A stretch of DNA of 64,000 bases from an uncultured Sphingomonadaceae bacterium (GCA_947493215.1 CANLQE010000001.1:682001-746000); one strand, 5' to 3'; positions 28,404 to 37,345 are shown, counted from the first letter of the stretch. Notes: generated from the letters alone by a model not told the origin. Translations and numbers: made by a program.

Positions 28404-28586
28404 TTAGCGGTCGAAATACCAGATGGCGGTCGCAATAAGAGCACCGGCCACCAATCCGGCCAGAAATCCGATAGACGGTTGCCCCAGCAACCCGCCACCA
28501 ATGGCGCCCACAATGCAACCGGCCGCTACGAAAACACCGCCAGCGCTTTTGTTGGTGCGGCTGTTTGGATCTTGGCCGTCTGTCAT
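28404..28586 (-). CDS. Small glycine-rich two-helix membrane protein
   Basis: A 60-residue protein with a polar N-terminus (MTDGQDPNSRTNK) and two glycine/alanine-rich transmembrane segments, VFVAAGCIVGAIGGGLLG and FLAGLVAGALIATAIWYF. GAGGA lies at the right distance before the ATG, which supports it over a longer overlapping frame (28360-28605). No family assigned; sequences of this kind are common in alphaproteobacteria. Confidence 0.65.
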   Translation of the reverse strand: MTDGQDPNSRTNKSAGGVFVAAGCIVGAIGGGLLGQPSIGFLAGLVAGALIATAIWYFDR

Positions 28587-28775
28587 ATTGGTCCTCGTTC
28601 AACAATTATCGCGCTCCAATGCCATGCTCGGGAGCGATTGGCCAGAACAGTCTCCTTACCAAAAGATAAGCTTTTGTTCACCATCGCCTTTGACGGAATT
28701 TCCACAACTGGTCTCTAATAACAAAGGCGTCAAAGCGCGGTCATAAAGATCCGCTGACCAGTACAGGAGCCTGTT

Positions 28776-28985
28776 TTGCAACTACCCGTATTTATAGACT
28801 CCACCAATTTCTCCGATGCCGAGCAACTGATCACCAATTTTGGTGAAGAAGCCGGATTGGAGGCTGCTAACCGCGCTGATAAAAGCCGCGCTGTGGGCAA
28901 TCATATTCATTATTGCAAATGGCGGCAGGTCGAACGCTTATGTGTCTTGTTATCGATCGATCAATCGATTGGCACCGTCCATTAA
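28776..28985 (+). CDS. Small conserved hypothetical protein, TTG start
   Basis: A 69-residue soluble protein. The start is TTG, chosen because AGGAG lies seven bases upstream (28764-28768) and no ATG is available near the N-terminus. The pattern AEQLITNFGEEAGLEAANRA, then NHIHYCKWRQVERL and the ending IGTVH resembles small conserved proteins of sphingomonads and other alphaproteobacteria that I cannot name. It is flanked by promoter-length gaps and is probably its own unit. Function unknown. Confidence 0.6.
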   Translation: MQLPVFIDSTNFSDAEQLITNFGEEAGLEAANRADKSRAVGNHIHYCKWRQVERLCVLLSIDQSIGTVH

Positions 28986-29034
28986 ATCTTTGATCTAAAA
29001 CCAAAATGTTCAAACCAAAGCTAGTATTTTGGTC

Positions 29035-29742
29035 CTAACGTTTGGGATCGCAGATGATCTGCGCTGATCCGCCGGATTTGACACTGCAATTGGGGCGGCC
29101 ATCAATCTGGATTTTCCCGGTACCGCTGTTGGATATATTGGCTTCTCTTTCAACAAAGACGTGGCTGCTGGCGGGTCCACGGTGTACCAGATCAAGGGTC
29201 TCCAGCGTTAATTGGGCGCCGTCGAATATGCTGGCACCAAGCAATTGGACTTTCCCCTTTGTTGCCTTACCAGCTATCACCATCTGACCGCCGCCATTCA
29301 TTGCAATGTCGAGGGTGTCGCTATCAACATCGTTAATCGTCAACACGCCAAAGCCGTTGAGCCGCGCTTTAGGATTGGCCCCTCCCAGCGTGTCAAGCGA
29401 TACGGTGCCTGATCCGGAATGCGTGATCGATTTAATGATATAGCTGCTCAACGTCACCGTTACCGGCTCGTCCGCGGAAAAGCGGTTATTGCCTCCGGCT
29501 TTCGGCTTGACTGAAACGATCAGCTGGCTGCCGCTTTTGCGTAGCGAGACACGGTCCAATATCTCTCTGTTCGATGCTTCTGCACTGGCTGATACGCCGC
29601 GGTCAGTGGAGATAAACACATTGACGCTGCCGATGATCCGGACATCTTCAAAGCTGGAGATAGAAAACTTGCGTTCCGCCGCCTGCGCCGGTGCAATCAG
29701 CGCCGCAAAACTGAGTGCCAGCATGATAAAGAGATTTTTCAT
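29035..29742 (-). CDS. Exported GIN-domain (DUF2807) protein
   Basis: A 235-residue secreted protein. The signal peptide is about residues 1-22 (ending AQA-AERK). The rest is a putative auto-transporter adhesin head GIN domain, a right-handed beta-helix made of repeated turns (FEDVRIIGSVNVFIS, THSGSGTVSLDTLGG, LLGASIFDGAQLTLE, ISNSGTGKIQI). The frame is open from 29919, but the ATG at 29740-29742 overlaps the methyltransferase stop (ATGA) and is followed by a signal peptide. A second GIN protein is encoded at 30575. Role unknown; probably periplasmic. Confidence 0.85.
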   Translation of the reverse strand: MKNLFIMLALSFAALIAPAQAAERKFSISSFEDVRIIGSVNVFISTDRGVSASAEASNREILDRVSLRKSGSQLIVSVKPKAGGNNRFSADEPVTVTLSSYIIKSITHSGSGTVSLDTLGGANPKARLNGFGVLTINDVDSDTLDIAMNGGGQMVIAGKATKGKVQLLGASIFDGAQLTLETLDLVHRGPASSHVFVEREANISNSGTGKIQIDGRPNCSVKSGGSAQIICDPKR

Positions 29743-30362
29743 AACGGCCGTGCTTCTCCAAATTCCATCCAGCCCAACCATCTGGGCGTTTTGGGGGCAT
29801 AATGCCCACCTGCATTTTGCAATGCGAATCCCTCTGCCGCGAATAGTTTCGAGACCGGGCGGTGCAAATGACAACCGCCGGCAATATGTTTCCACATTGG
29901 TTCGATCCGTTGCTGCCATTTTTCCGGGCCTTTGTCGGGTGCGCGCCCATGTTCGAGGAACAGGATTTTGCCGCCCGGTTTTAGTACCCGCCGCATTTCT
30001 TTCAGAACTTGTTTACCATCTTGTACTGAACAAAGAGTAAAGGTGGTGAGCACCGTATCAAAGCTGTCATCATCGAATGGCATAGCCTCGCCAATGCCGT
30101 CCAATATATCCATCTGAAACCCAAGTGCTTTGGCTTCGCTGCGCGTATAGTCGAGTAATTCTGCGGAAGGGTCGAGCCCGGTCAATCTGTCGACTTTTGA
30201 TCGATCATAAAACTGCAGGTTGATTCCTCCGCCACAGCCGAGCTCAAGAACCTCGCCCTGTGCTCTGGGAACAATTTCGCTGCGGTCCTTCATCACCGCT
30301 GGTTGCGAGCAGGCGAATTTTATGATCCGCGGGACGGCATGTTTTTCCCAGAAATTAGGCAT
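29739..30362 (-). CDS. Class I SAM-dependent methyltransferase
   Basis: A 207-residue methyltransferase with a Rossmann fold. Motif I is VLELGCGGG (38-46); GLDPSAELLDY follows as motif II, MPFDDDSFDTVLTTFTLCSV as motif III/post-I, and LKPGGKILFLEHGR as the next beta strand. This pattern resembles the UbiE/Coq5-like Methyltransf_11 group, including small-molecule and phospholipid methyltransferases, but no substrate can be assigned. GGAGG precedes the ATG. It is coupled by an ATGA overlap to the downstream GIN gene. Confidence 0.9.
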   Translation of the reverse strand: MPNFWEKHAVPRIIKFACSQPAVMKDRSEIVPRAQGEVLELGCGGGINLQFYDRSKVDRLTGLDPSAELLDYTRSEAKALGFQMDILDGIGEAMPFDDDSFDTVLTTFTLCSVQDGKQVLKEMRRVLKPGGKILFLEHGRAPDKGPEKWQQRIEPMWKHIAGGCHLHRPVSKLFAAEGFALQNAGGHYAPKTPRWLGWMEFGEARPL

Positions 30363-30574
30363 GAGACTGCCTCCAGCTCAGCGATGAAACTTCAAAGTTC
30401 ACACACACCACACGCCGTTTTTCGAATGAAAAGGGAGAGGTCGCAGCATGTTTTGAAACTACCGCATATTCTCTCCGATTCTCTCGTTCTGCCATAATGT
30501 TCCTCCCTCAAACCTAAGGGGATCAGGCTAGCAGAAGGTCAATCCGGTAGGAAAGCGAAATCAGAGGGGGATCA

Positions 30575-31312
30575 TCAACCGCAGGTCACTTTGCCCGATC
30601 CCGCGGTTTTGGTTTCGCATGTCGCGTCTCCGTGAACCCGGACATCGCCTGATCCCACAACCTTGGCAGTCACTGTACCGTCCGAAGATAAGGCAACATC
30701 GCCGCTACCGGCAATTTTGATCGTTGCGCTTTCCGCTTTCAATTCTTTTCCGCTGATATTGCCAGAGCCAGCCACCGAAATTGTTACCTTGTCGGCCGTG
30801 CCGGCCATCGTCACATCGCCGGAGCCTGCAATTTTGGTGCTGAGCGCTGCGGTTTCCAATTTTTCAATATTGATATTACCAGAGCCAGCTACACTCAGGC
30901 TGGCGGTTTCGTTGTTCATTTCATCGACTTGCATGTCGCCAGACCCAGCCAGCTTTGCGCTTTTCAACGTAGGGGCACTGACATAGATGACCGCTGAGTC
31001 GGAACTGTTGCCCCAAACGCTACTATTTTCGCGGCCGATCTTCAGCTGACCATCGGTAATTTTGTAGCGTAACTGTTCCAATGCATCAGCATCGCCTTCC
31101 GCCCGGATTGAAAATTCTGTGCCAGTGGTAAAGATGACATTATCAGGCCCGGCAAGGGTTACGCCTTGAAACGTGCCCGGATTGGTATCCGCAGAAGGAA
31201 TTGCTGTGCCACCGGAAAAACTGCTCTTTCCTGCATCGCCCACAGCGCTGGCGATAGAACCCTCGCAGGATGCAAGCGCGAGAAAAGGAATGACAAGCAA
31301 CAATTTTTTCAT
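30575..31312 (-). CDS. GIN-domain (DUF2807) lipoprotein
   Basis: A 245-residue lipoprotein with the lipobox LASC (Cys16). The mature part is a GIN-type beta-helix with an unusually regular repeat: GSGDMQVDEM, GSGNINIEKL, GSGDVTMAGT, GSGNISGKEL, GSGDVALSSD and GSGDVRVHGD, spaced by about 19-20 residues, so each turn carries a G-S-G-(D/N) corner. It is a paralogue of the exported GIN protein at 29035. The gap above it (30363-30574) holds no gene. Function in the family is not established. Confidence 0.87.
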   Translation of the reverse strand: MKKLLLVIPFLALASCEGSIASAVGDAGKSSFSGGTAIPSADTNPGTFQGVTLAGPDNVIFTTGTEFSIRAEGDADALEQLRYKITDGQLKIGRENSSVWGNSSDSAVIYVSAPTLKSAKLAGSGDMQVDEMNNETASLSVAGSGNINIEKLETAALSTKIAGSGDVTMAGTADKVTISVAGSGNISGKELKAESATIKIAGSGDVALSSDGTVTAKVVGSGDVRVHGDATCETKTAGSGKVTCG

Positions 31313-31406
31313 GGGAATCCTCCAGTGTGTATTGTTGATCTAATACAGCACGGCGGTCTCCATGGCAAGCGATGAGTTTACATCAAGGTATTGTCTGTCA
31401 GCGGCG

Positions 31407-32240
31407 CTAGTCCGCTGGTTGGCGTACCGCCAATATATCACAGGGCAAATAGGTGATAAGTGCGCGCGCCATGCTGCCCATCATATTGGCACGAAAGCCA
31501 CTCGTGCCATGGGTGCCGATAACCGCGAGATCGGTGTGACGGTTTTTCAAAGCCTGCATCACAACGCTACAGGTGTCGCCATATTCCACGCTATAGGTGA
31601 GGCTTTTGCGGACATCGGGTGAGAGTTTCAGATGTTCCATGAATTTCGTAATCTGCAAATGCTGCTCCGTTCGAAATTCCTCTGTCACAGATTCGGAATG
31701 TAGAAAGCCTTCGAACGGAACGTGAAAGGCGTTGATGATATGCGCCTGTAGTTTGGGGAACAGCGCGCAACCCTGCTCAATCGCATAGGCCGACGGCGAA
31801 GAGAAATCACTGGCGGCGACAAGGCGCTCATATTGCGTTGTTGCTCGGTTTTTGGCGATCAGGACAGGCAGCGGGCTGTGATGGATGATCCGTTCCAGTT
31901 GCGTGCCCATGACCAGATCACCCAAACGCCCAATCCGCGCAACGCCGGCGACGATCATAGCAGCATTGCTCGCAGCGGCATTGTTGACAATCTGGCTGAC
32001 TACATCGCCGCGCTCGATGACGATCTCTGCTTCTATATTATAGCTGGCGAGATCCAGTTCGATTTCAGCCGAGGCCGCTTCGATGGCGGCGCTATCGTGA
32101 CGCCCTTTCTCCAACACATGGCAGACAACCAGCTTTGCGTCGCGCGCTTTGGCTAGTTGGACAGCGCGGTTCATGGGCCGGTCGCCGCGCGCTGTGAGGT
32201 CGGTTGCGAGGAAAATGGTTTGATCGGTTTGTGCTGACAT
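31407..32240 (-). CDS. Tandem universal stress protein (UspA x2)
   Basis: A 277-residue cytosolic protein made of two UspA domains. Each ends with the ATP-binding loop: GVARIGRLGDLVMGTQLERI in the first (about 105-125) and GTHGTSGFRANMMGSMARAL in the second (about 245-265). The frame is open from 32297, but the ATG at 32238-32240 starts directly before the first strand (QTIFLATDLT). It lies 111 bases downstream of the Kef antiporter on the same strand. USPs often accompany ion transporters and low-oxygen responses; see the FNR-type box upstream of the antiporter. Confidence 0.9.
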   Translation of the reverse strand: MSAQTDQTIFLATDLTARGDRPMNRAVQLAKARDAKLVVCHVLEKGRHDSAAIEAASAEIELDLASYNIEAEIVIERGDVVSQIVNNAAASNAAMIVAGVARIGRLGDLVMGTQLERIIHHSPLPVLIAKNRATTQYERLVAASDFSSPSAYAIEQGCALFPKLQAHIINAFHVPFEGFLHSESVTEEFRTEQHLQITKFMEHLKLSPDVRKSLTYSVEYGDTCSVVMQALKNRHTDLAVIGTHGTSGFRANMMGSMARALITYLPCDILAVRQPAD

Positions 32241-32351
32241 GGGGGGGTACCTTTCCAAAATTTCAGTTCTAATATTTCTTGTAAATTCATGTATCACGCG
32301 TGCGTTGATGCCGTTAAATCGATTGATGGCCGGCTTTTCGATAGGACCGGT

Positions 32352-34079
32352 CTATTCTTCGGTCTCCTTTCCGGTTTGCCAGGTCCGCTGATCATCAACG
32401 ATGGCGCGGGCGGCCTCTTGCGGAAAACCGATATTGGTGAGCAATTGTTCACATAGTTCGAGACTGGCTTCGACTGTTTCTGGCACTGCGCTTCGGGCAC
32501 CGCTGGCGCGCAGGCTTTCAGCATGGGGAACGTCGCAGGCACGGGCGATAATCGGGATATGTGGCCAGTCTCTGTGGACGGCTTTGATCACATGATCAGC
32601 CGCTTCGGGCGTATTCATGGTGGTGGCAAAGGCCGCGGCTTTCTCTATGCCCAGATGTTTTAACAGATCCGGTTGGCTGGCGTCGCCAAAAAATACGGCC
32701 GCCCCCTTTGCGCGCTGCGTTGCCACCAGATCGGGATCGCTATCGATAGCGATGTAGGCAATGCGCTGCTCGTCCAGCAGCTGGGCGAGCAAGCGGCCAA
32801 CGCGCCCAAACCCGCCAATGATGACGGGATGTTCGTCGCCAATGCTTGTTGGCGCGTCACCGTTTGTGGCCTCTCGCCGGCGCAATATTTCCCCCAGCCG
32901 CTTGCCTGCTATCGCGAGCAGCGGTGTTACGAACATGGTGACTATAACTACGAGCAGCATGAACTGGGCAATGTCCGGATCAAGCAGAGAAAAGGACAAA
33001 GCGGCGGCGATAACTACAAAAGCGAACTCGCCGCCTTGGCTCATCAATATTGCGGTTTCCACTGCAACATCCTTGGGCAAACGATAGGCCCGGGCGAGGG
33101 CGAACAATATGGTCCCCTTGATCGCAAGCAAGCCTAGCGCGGCCACCAAGACCCACTGTATATTCGCCCAGACGGCCAGAATATCGAGGCTCATCCCGAC
33201 CGAGATAAAGAATAGACCTAGCAGCAACCCTTTAAACGGTTCGATGTCGCTCGCAATCTGATGGCGATATTCGGTTCCGGCGAAAAGAAGCCCAGCAAGA
33301 AATGCGCCGAGGGCCATTGAAAGCCCCGCCATTGCTGTCAGCGCCGCAGTGATTAGGACTAGCAAGATGACGGCAGCCATAAAGACTTCGCGGCTGCCGG
33401 TGCCGCCGACAAAACGCAGAAACGGACGGACAGCGATGCGGCCGATTAAGAAGATCAGGGCTATCACGAGCACTGCTTCACCGATCGCTTGCAAGGCTGC
33501 CAAGGCCAGCGATCCTTGGATTGTCGCGCCCGCGATGCCGACGAAGAATAATATCGGCACCACCGCCAGATCTTGCAGCAGCAACACCCCGAAACTGGCG
33601 CGACCAGCAGGCGTACTCAGCCGCCGCGTCTCGGTGAGCAGTTGCATAACAAGCGCCGTGGACGAGAGCGCAAGGCACAGGCCAAAAATGGTTGCGGCGA
33701 CCGGATTATTGCCAAACGCATAAGCGATGGTGCCGATTACCAGCGCACTTATCGTAACCTGCGCGGTGCCGAAACCGAAGACCAGCCGTCTCATGCCCCA
33801 AAGCTGGGCGATAGAGAGTTCAAGGCCGATGGTGAATAACAGGAATATGACGCCGAGCTCGGCAAAACGGCTAACGCCTTCAACATCCGCGATCACCATC
33901 AGCTCGAGTATTGGCGTTTCGCCGACTAGGCGACCGACACCAAAGGGACCGATGACCAGACCTACAAACAAGAAGCCAAGCACCGCACTAATCCCCGCTT
34001 TGCGAAACAGCGGAACAACCAACCCGGCAGCAACCAGAAAGATGATGGTTTCTCGAAGATAAGGTATCTCTGGATGCAC
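32352..34079 (-). CDS. Kef/CPA2-family monovalent cation:proton antiporter
   Basis: A 575-residue inner-membrane antiporter. Residues 1-395 hold 12-13 transmembrane helices with the family motif LLLQDLAVVP (ion-binding Asp170) and LGAFLAGLLFAGTEYRHQI. A cytoplasmic TrkA-N/RCK domain begins at about 417 with the dinucleotide motif GFGRVG (423-428) and continues to the stop. The architecture matches KefB/KefC, the K+ efflux systems gated by glutathione adducts; no KefF/KefG partner is nearby. A universal stress protein gene follows. Confidence 0.93.
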   Translation of the reverse strand: MHPEIPYLRETIIFLVAAGLVVPLFRKAGISAVLGFLFVGLVIGPFGVGRLVGETPILELMVIADVEGVSRFAELGVIFLLFTIGLELSIAQLWGMRRLVFGFGTAQVTISALVIGTIAYAFGNNPVAATIFGLCLALSSTALVMQLLTETRRLSTPAGRASFGVLLLQDLAVVPILFFVGIAGATIQGSLALAALQAIGEAVLVIALIFLIGRIAVRPFLRFVGGTGSREVFMAAVILLVLITAALTAMAGLSMALGAFLAGLLFAGTEYRHQIASDIEPFKGLLLGLFFISVGMSLDILAVWANIQWVLVAALGLLAIKGTILFALARAYRLPKDVAVETAILMSQGGEFAFVVIAAALSFSLLDPDIAQFMLLVVIVTMFVTPLLAIAGKRLGEILRRREATNGDAPTSIGDEHPVIIGGFGRVGRLLAQLLDEQRIAYIAIDSDPDLVATQRAKGAAVFFGDASQPDLLKHLGIEKAAAFATTMNTPEAADHVIKAVHRDWPHIPIIARACDVPHAESLRASGARSAVPETVEASLELCEQLLTNIGFPQEAARAIVDDQRTWQTGKETEE

Positions 34080-34202
34080 GGTCAGGCCTCTGCTGTGTTG
34101 CTAACGGGGTCTGCTATGGTCGCGATCTTCTGGTTCTTCTCCTCCCATGGAGATTTGCATTCTTGTTTATATATCTTCTACCATCGCTGTGCCAGCCCGT
34201 GA

Positions 34203-34216
34203 TTGATCTGGATCAA
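34203..34216. promoter_or_regulatory. FNR/Anr/FixK-type box
   Basis: TTGAT-CTGG-ATCAA is a perfect match to the FNR/Anr/FixK consensus TTGATN4ATCAA. It lies 130 bases upstream of the Kef antiporter start and about the same distance upstream of the phosphatase-fold gene on the other strand. The remaining gap (34080-34338) shows no gene. Confidence 0.6.
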
Positions 34217-34338
34217 AGGCCTCGATCAGCAGCCAGAATCCGTTTGCATGACGAGCGCTTATCCCTAGTTTAATGATAGTCCGATCCTATGATAATCGGG
34301 TAACAAAAAACCGGCGCAGGATAATTGCAGAATCTTCC

Positions 34339-35034
34339 ATGCTAAAAGTAGCCAGCTATAATATTCATAAAGCGATCGGTACCGACCGACGGCGCAATCC
34401 GGGCCGCATCATTGAGGTGCTCAATGAACTGGATGCAGATATTATCACGCTGCAGGAAGCCGATCGTCGTTTCGGTGCAAGAGCGGCCGCGATACCCTCG
34501 CTGCTGCTGGAACAATATAGCGATTATCGCGCCATTCCTCTGGATGTGCAGACCGATTCTATGGGCTGGCATGGCAATGCGATACTGGCGCATAAGACGG
34601 CCCGGATCACGGCGCATGACATATTGCACATCCCCTATCTGGAGCCGCGCGGCGCAGTGATGGCGCAGATTGAAGTCGACGGGTTTGCCGTGTCGATATT
34701 TGGCATGCATCTTGACCTATCGGGGCTTTGGCGCCGACGCCAAGCGGCTGCTATTGTCAAACATGCCAAGCAATATGGGCGCGACCGGCCGACCATATTA
34801 ATGGGCGATCTCAATGAATGGAGTGCATCGGGCGGTTGTCTAAATGATTTCGGCCGGAGTTATAATTTGGTGGAATGCGGCCGCAGCTTCCATTCGCGCG
34901 GACCGATAGCCCGGCTCGACCGGATCATGCATTGTGATCAGCTTAAAGTCACTGAAAGCGGAGTTCATGACAGCGCGTCCTCACGTAAGGCATCGGATCA
35001 TCTACCGGTCTGGGCACAGATCGAATCGATTTAG
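34339..35034 (+). CDS. Endonuclease/exonuclease/phosphatase-fold protein
   Basis: A 231-residue protein of the EEP superfamily (DNase I/phosphodiesterase fold). The catalytic blocks are in order: VASYNIHKAIGTD, ITLQEADRR, the central FGMHLDL, GDLNEW and the C-terminal SDHLPVWAQI. The frame opens at 34273; the ATG at 34339 begins just before the first beta strand as in relatives. There is no signal peptide. It could act on nucleic acids or on phosphodiester lipids; sequence alone does not decide. Confidence 0.87.
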   Translation: MLKVASYNIHKAIGTDRRRNPGRIIEVLNELDADIITLQEADRRFGARAAAIPSLLLEQYSDYRAIPLDVQTDSMGWHGNAILAHKTARITAHDILHIPYLEPRGAVMAQIEVDGFAVSIFGMHLDLSGLWRRRQAAAIVKHAKQYGRDRPTILMGDLNEWSASGGCLNDFGRSYNLVECGRSFHSRGPIARLDRIMHCDQLKVTESGVHDSASSRKASDHLPVWAQIESI

Positions 35035-35066
35035 CGCCGCGATAAACAAGCATTTGGCCGACTGGT

Positions 35067-35708
35067 TCAAGGCTGGTGAATCAGCATCCAGGCATCGACA
35101 GCCCGTTTTGCCCGTTTTTCCTTGTCCGCAGCAGATAGTTTCATCTTATGGCCATAGCGCAACAATAGATCCATTCTGCCCATCACCAATCCGGCAAACA
35201 TTTCCGCTGAAGCTTCCAAATCATCACTATGAATTTCGCCTTTTTCGATAGAGGCTCGCAGCAAGGCTTTGAGACTCTCAGCCATTCGGAGGGGGCCATT
35301 TTCGAGGAACATCTTACCGATTGTCGGATCGCGCGCCATTTCCGCGGCCAACATCCTTTCCAATCGAACTCTGTCCTCTCGCAAGAGAAAATCAAGCATG
35401 GCGAGCGCTGCATGCAATAGGACTTGCCGGAGGGTTTTCTCAGCCAGATTCTCTGGCACAAAATTCTCTCGCATATGTGCCGATTCCGCTTGAACCACTT
35501 GTCCGAAGAGGTTTTCCTTATCCTTGAACCGGCTGTAAATAGTCACTTTGGAGACCTGCGCCCGCGCGGCGATCGCTTCGATCGTCGCCGCGGAAAAGCC
35601 ATGGGCAAAAAATTCAACGCGGGCGGCGGCCAGAATATCGGCAATTTTGCGCTGGCTCGCTGGCCTGTCGGTCAGCCTATCCATATGATTTTTATCGGCA
35701 TTTGGCAC
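35067..35708 (-). CDS. TetR/AcrR-family repressor of the adjacent RND pump
   Basis: A 213-residue regulator. The helix-turn-helix covers about residues 20-65 (ILAAARVEFFAHGFSAATIE, VSKVTIYSRFKDKENLF) and the remainder resembles the AefR-like C-terminal domain. It is divergent from the outer-membrane factor, adaptor and permease genes, with a strongly palindromic region between them, the classic local-repressor layout. The first ATG is used; an alternative Met is at residue 9. The ligand is unknown and presumably a pump substrate. Confidence 0.92.
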   Translation of the reverse strand: MPNADKNHMDRLTDRPASQRKIADILAAARVEFFAHGFSAATIEAIAARAQVSKVTIYSRFKDKENLFGQVVQAESAHMRENFVPENLAEKTLRQVLLHAALAMLDFLLREDRVRLERMLAAEMARDPTIGKMFLENGPLRMAESLKALLRASIEKGEIHSDDLEASAEMFAGLVMGRMDLLLRYGHKMKLSAADKEKRAKRAVDAWMLIHQP

Positions 35709-35743
35709 CGCGATTTCCCCTTGTGATATTATACTCTAACAAA

Positions 35744-35780
35744 ATGAACGTCATCGTTCAAATAAAACGTTGACGTTCAT
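35744..35780. promoter_or_regulatory. Palindromic operator between tetR and the RND pump genes
   Basis: ATGAACGTCA (35744-35753) is exactly inverted as TGACGTTCAT (35771-35780). A smaller palindrome, TGAACG-TCAT-CGTTCA, occupies 35745-35760. These nested repeats are the probable binding sites of the divergent TetR protein and would cover both promoters. Confidence 0.7.
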
Positions 35781-35845
35781 TTTTTTCGATGGCAGTTTAT
35801 ACCCACTTGGCAAGTCCCAAGTCGTTGTAACGGTGCCCCCCTATT

Positions 35846-37345
35846 GTGATACGTAAATTTGCTAAAGCCCTTTTGTCGTCCGGCGCGGTAATGTTGCTGG
35901 TGAGCAGTTGTGTCAGCATGGCGCCTGATTCTCCCGCGCCTGAAATTGCCGCTGGTGTACCGCAGCAGTTTACGAAGAGCGACGCGAGCGGTTCTTATGA
36001 ACCAGCGCAATGGTGGACATCTTTTCAGGATCCAGTGCTCAATAGCTTGCTGGACGAAGCACTGGCGAAAAATCTTGATCTAGCGGAGGCCGCAGCCCGT
36101 CTGCGTGCAGCAGAAGCGCAAGCGCGTGTTTCGAAAAGCGGTTTGTTCCCGCAAGTAAATGCTGATGTTGGGAGTAGCTATTCCGATACGCCCACTGCCG
36201 GCACGGGATTTGGCGGAGGCGGCGGAACCTCACGTTTTCAAGTGGAAAGTTACACCTCTGGTCTGGGTTTCTCCTATGAAGTTGATCTCTGGGGCAGGCT
36301 ACGCGACGAAGCGCGGGCGGGCCAAGCGGATGCGGTTGCCGCTGCTGCGGATATGCAGGCTGCGCGCCTTGCGGTGATGGCGGAAACGATCACCAGCTAT
36401 TTTGATATTGTCGATGCGCGCGACCAAATTGCCCTCACCACCAAGATTATCGATGTGCTCGGCGACCGGGTTGAGCAAACCGAGAATCGCTATCGCCGCG
36501 GTCTGGCAACGTCATTCGAACTTTATCAGGTGCGGCAGGATTTTCGCAATATTCAAGCCGGTCTGCCGCAGCGCGAAATCCAGCTAACCGCGACTGAAGG
36601 ACAGCTTGCCGTGCTGGTCGGGCGCTATTCCGACAATATGGATCAGTTTCTTGGACAGAAGCTTGCGCCGCAACTCATCTTCACATCCATTCCCTCTGGT
36701 CTGCCGATCGACTTGTTGGCACAGCGGCCAGATATTTACGCAGAAGGCCAACGATTGGAAGCGGCCAGGTTTAACCTTGGTGCCCGCAAGGCGGAGCGGT
36801 TTCCATCAATCAGTCTTTCGGCCGGGACAGGAACGCAGGCTGGCAACGCTTCAGGCTTGCTGGATATTTTTGATAAATGGATACTCAATCTCGGCGCTGG
36901 CCTGACGGCGCCCTTGTTCCAAGGTGGCCGGATCAGAGCCAATATTGATGTGGCAGATGCTCAATATTCACAACAAGCGGCGGTTTATGCCCGAACCGTC
37001 CTGACTGCCTATCAGGAAGTTGGTTCTGCAATTGAACGCTATGAAGAAGAACGGCAGCGCTATCGTTTCCTCTTTTCCCAGCTTGATGAAGCGACTGCCG
37101 CCGCCCAATTGCAATCCCGGCGTTTTGCCACTGGTGTGGGCAGTTATGTCGATTATCTCGACGCCTTGCGCGCACAATATCAGGTGCAGTCTGCGCTGTC
37201 GTCCGCCGCGCGCGATGTGGCGCTGGGCCGGCTTGCGGTGCACCGGGCGCTCGGCGGCAGCTGGGAGGAAAAAGCATCCGTGATGCGTGTTACCGAGGGC
37301 AATGATCCAGAAGATCAGGTCTCAGAAATCCAAGGAGAAGAATAG
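35846..37345 (+). CDS. Outer-membrane efflux lipoprotein (TolC/NodT family)
   Basis: A 499-residue outer-membrane channel of the OprM/NodT type. The precursor has a lipobox VSSC (Cys22), followed by QWWTSFQDPVLNSLLDEAL, the usual family opening, and two structural repeats (LPIDLLAQRPDIYAEGQRLE begins the second). The start is GTG at 35846; the ribosome-binding site is weak. It is the first gene of a tripartite efflux operon: its stop overlaps the adaptor start by one base (TAGTG). Under control of the divergent TetR gene. Confidence 0.94.
   Translation: MIRKFAKALLSSGAVMLLVSSCVSMAPDSPAPEIAAGVPQQFTKSDASGSYEPAQWWTSFQDPVLNSLLDEALAKNLDLAEAAARLRAAEAQARVSKSGLFPQVNADVGSSYSDTPTAGTGFGGGGGTSRFQVESYTSGLGFSYEVDLWGRLRDEARAGQADAVAAAADMQAARLAVMAETITSYFDIVDARDQIALTTKIIDVLGDRVEQTENRYRRGLATSFELYQVRQDFRNIQAGLPQREIQLTATEGQLAVLVGRYSDNMDQFLGQKLAPQLIFTSIPSGLPIDLLAQRPDIYAEGQRLEAARFNLGARKAERFPSISLSAGTGTQAGNASGLLDIFDKWILNLGAGLTAPLFQGGRIRANIDVADAQYSQQAAVYARTVLTAYQEVGSAIERYEEERQRYRFLFSQLDEATAAAQLQSRRFATGVGSYVDYLDALRAQYQVQSALSSAARDVALGRLAVHRALGGSWEEKASVMRVTEGNDPEDQVSEIQGEE

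Noticed and set aside
28360-28605. 81-codon frame overlapping the small two-helix membrane protein
   Set aside because: Different frame with no membrane pattern; the 60-residue frame has the ribosome-binding site and two helices.
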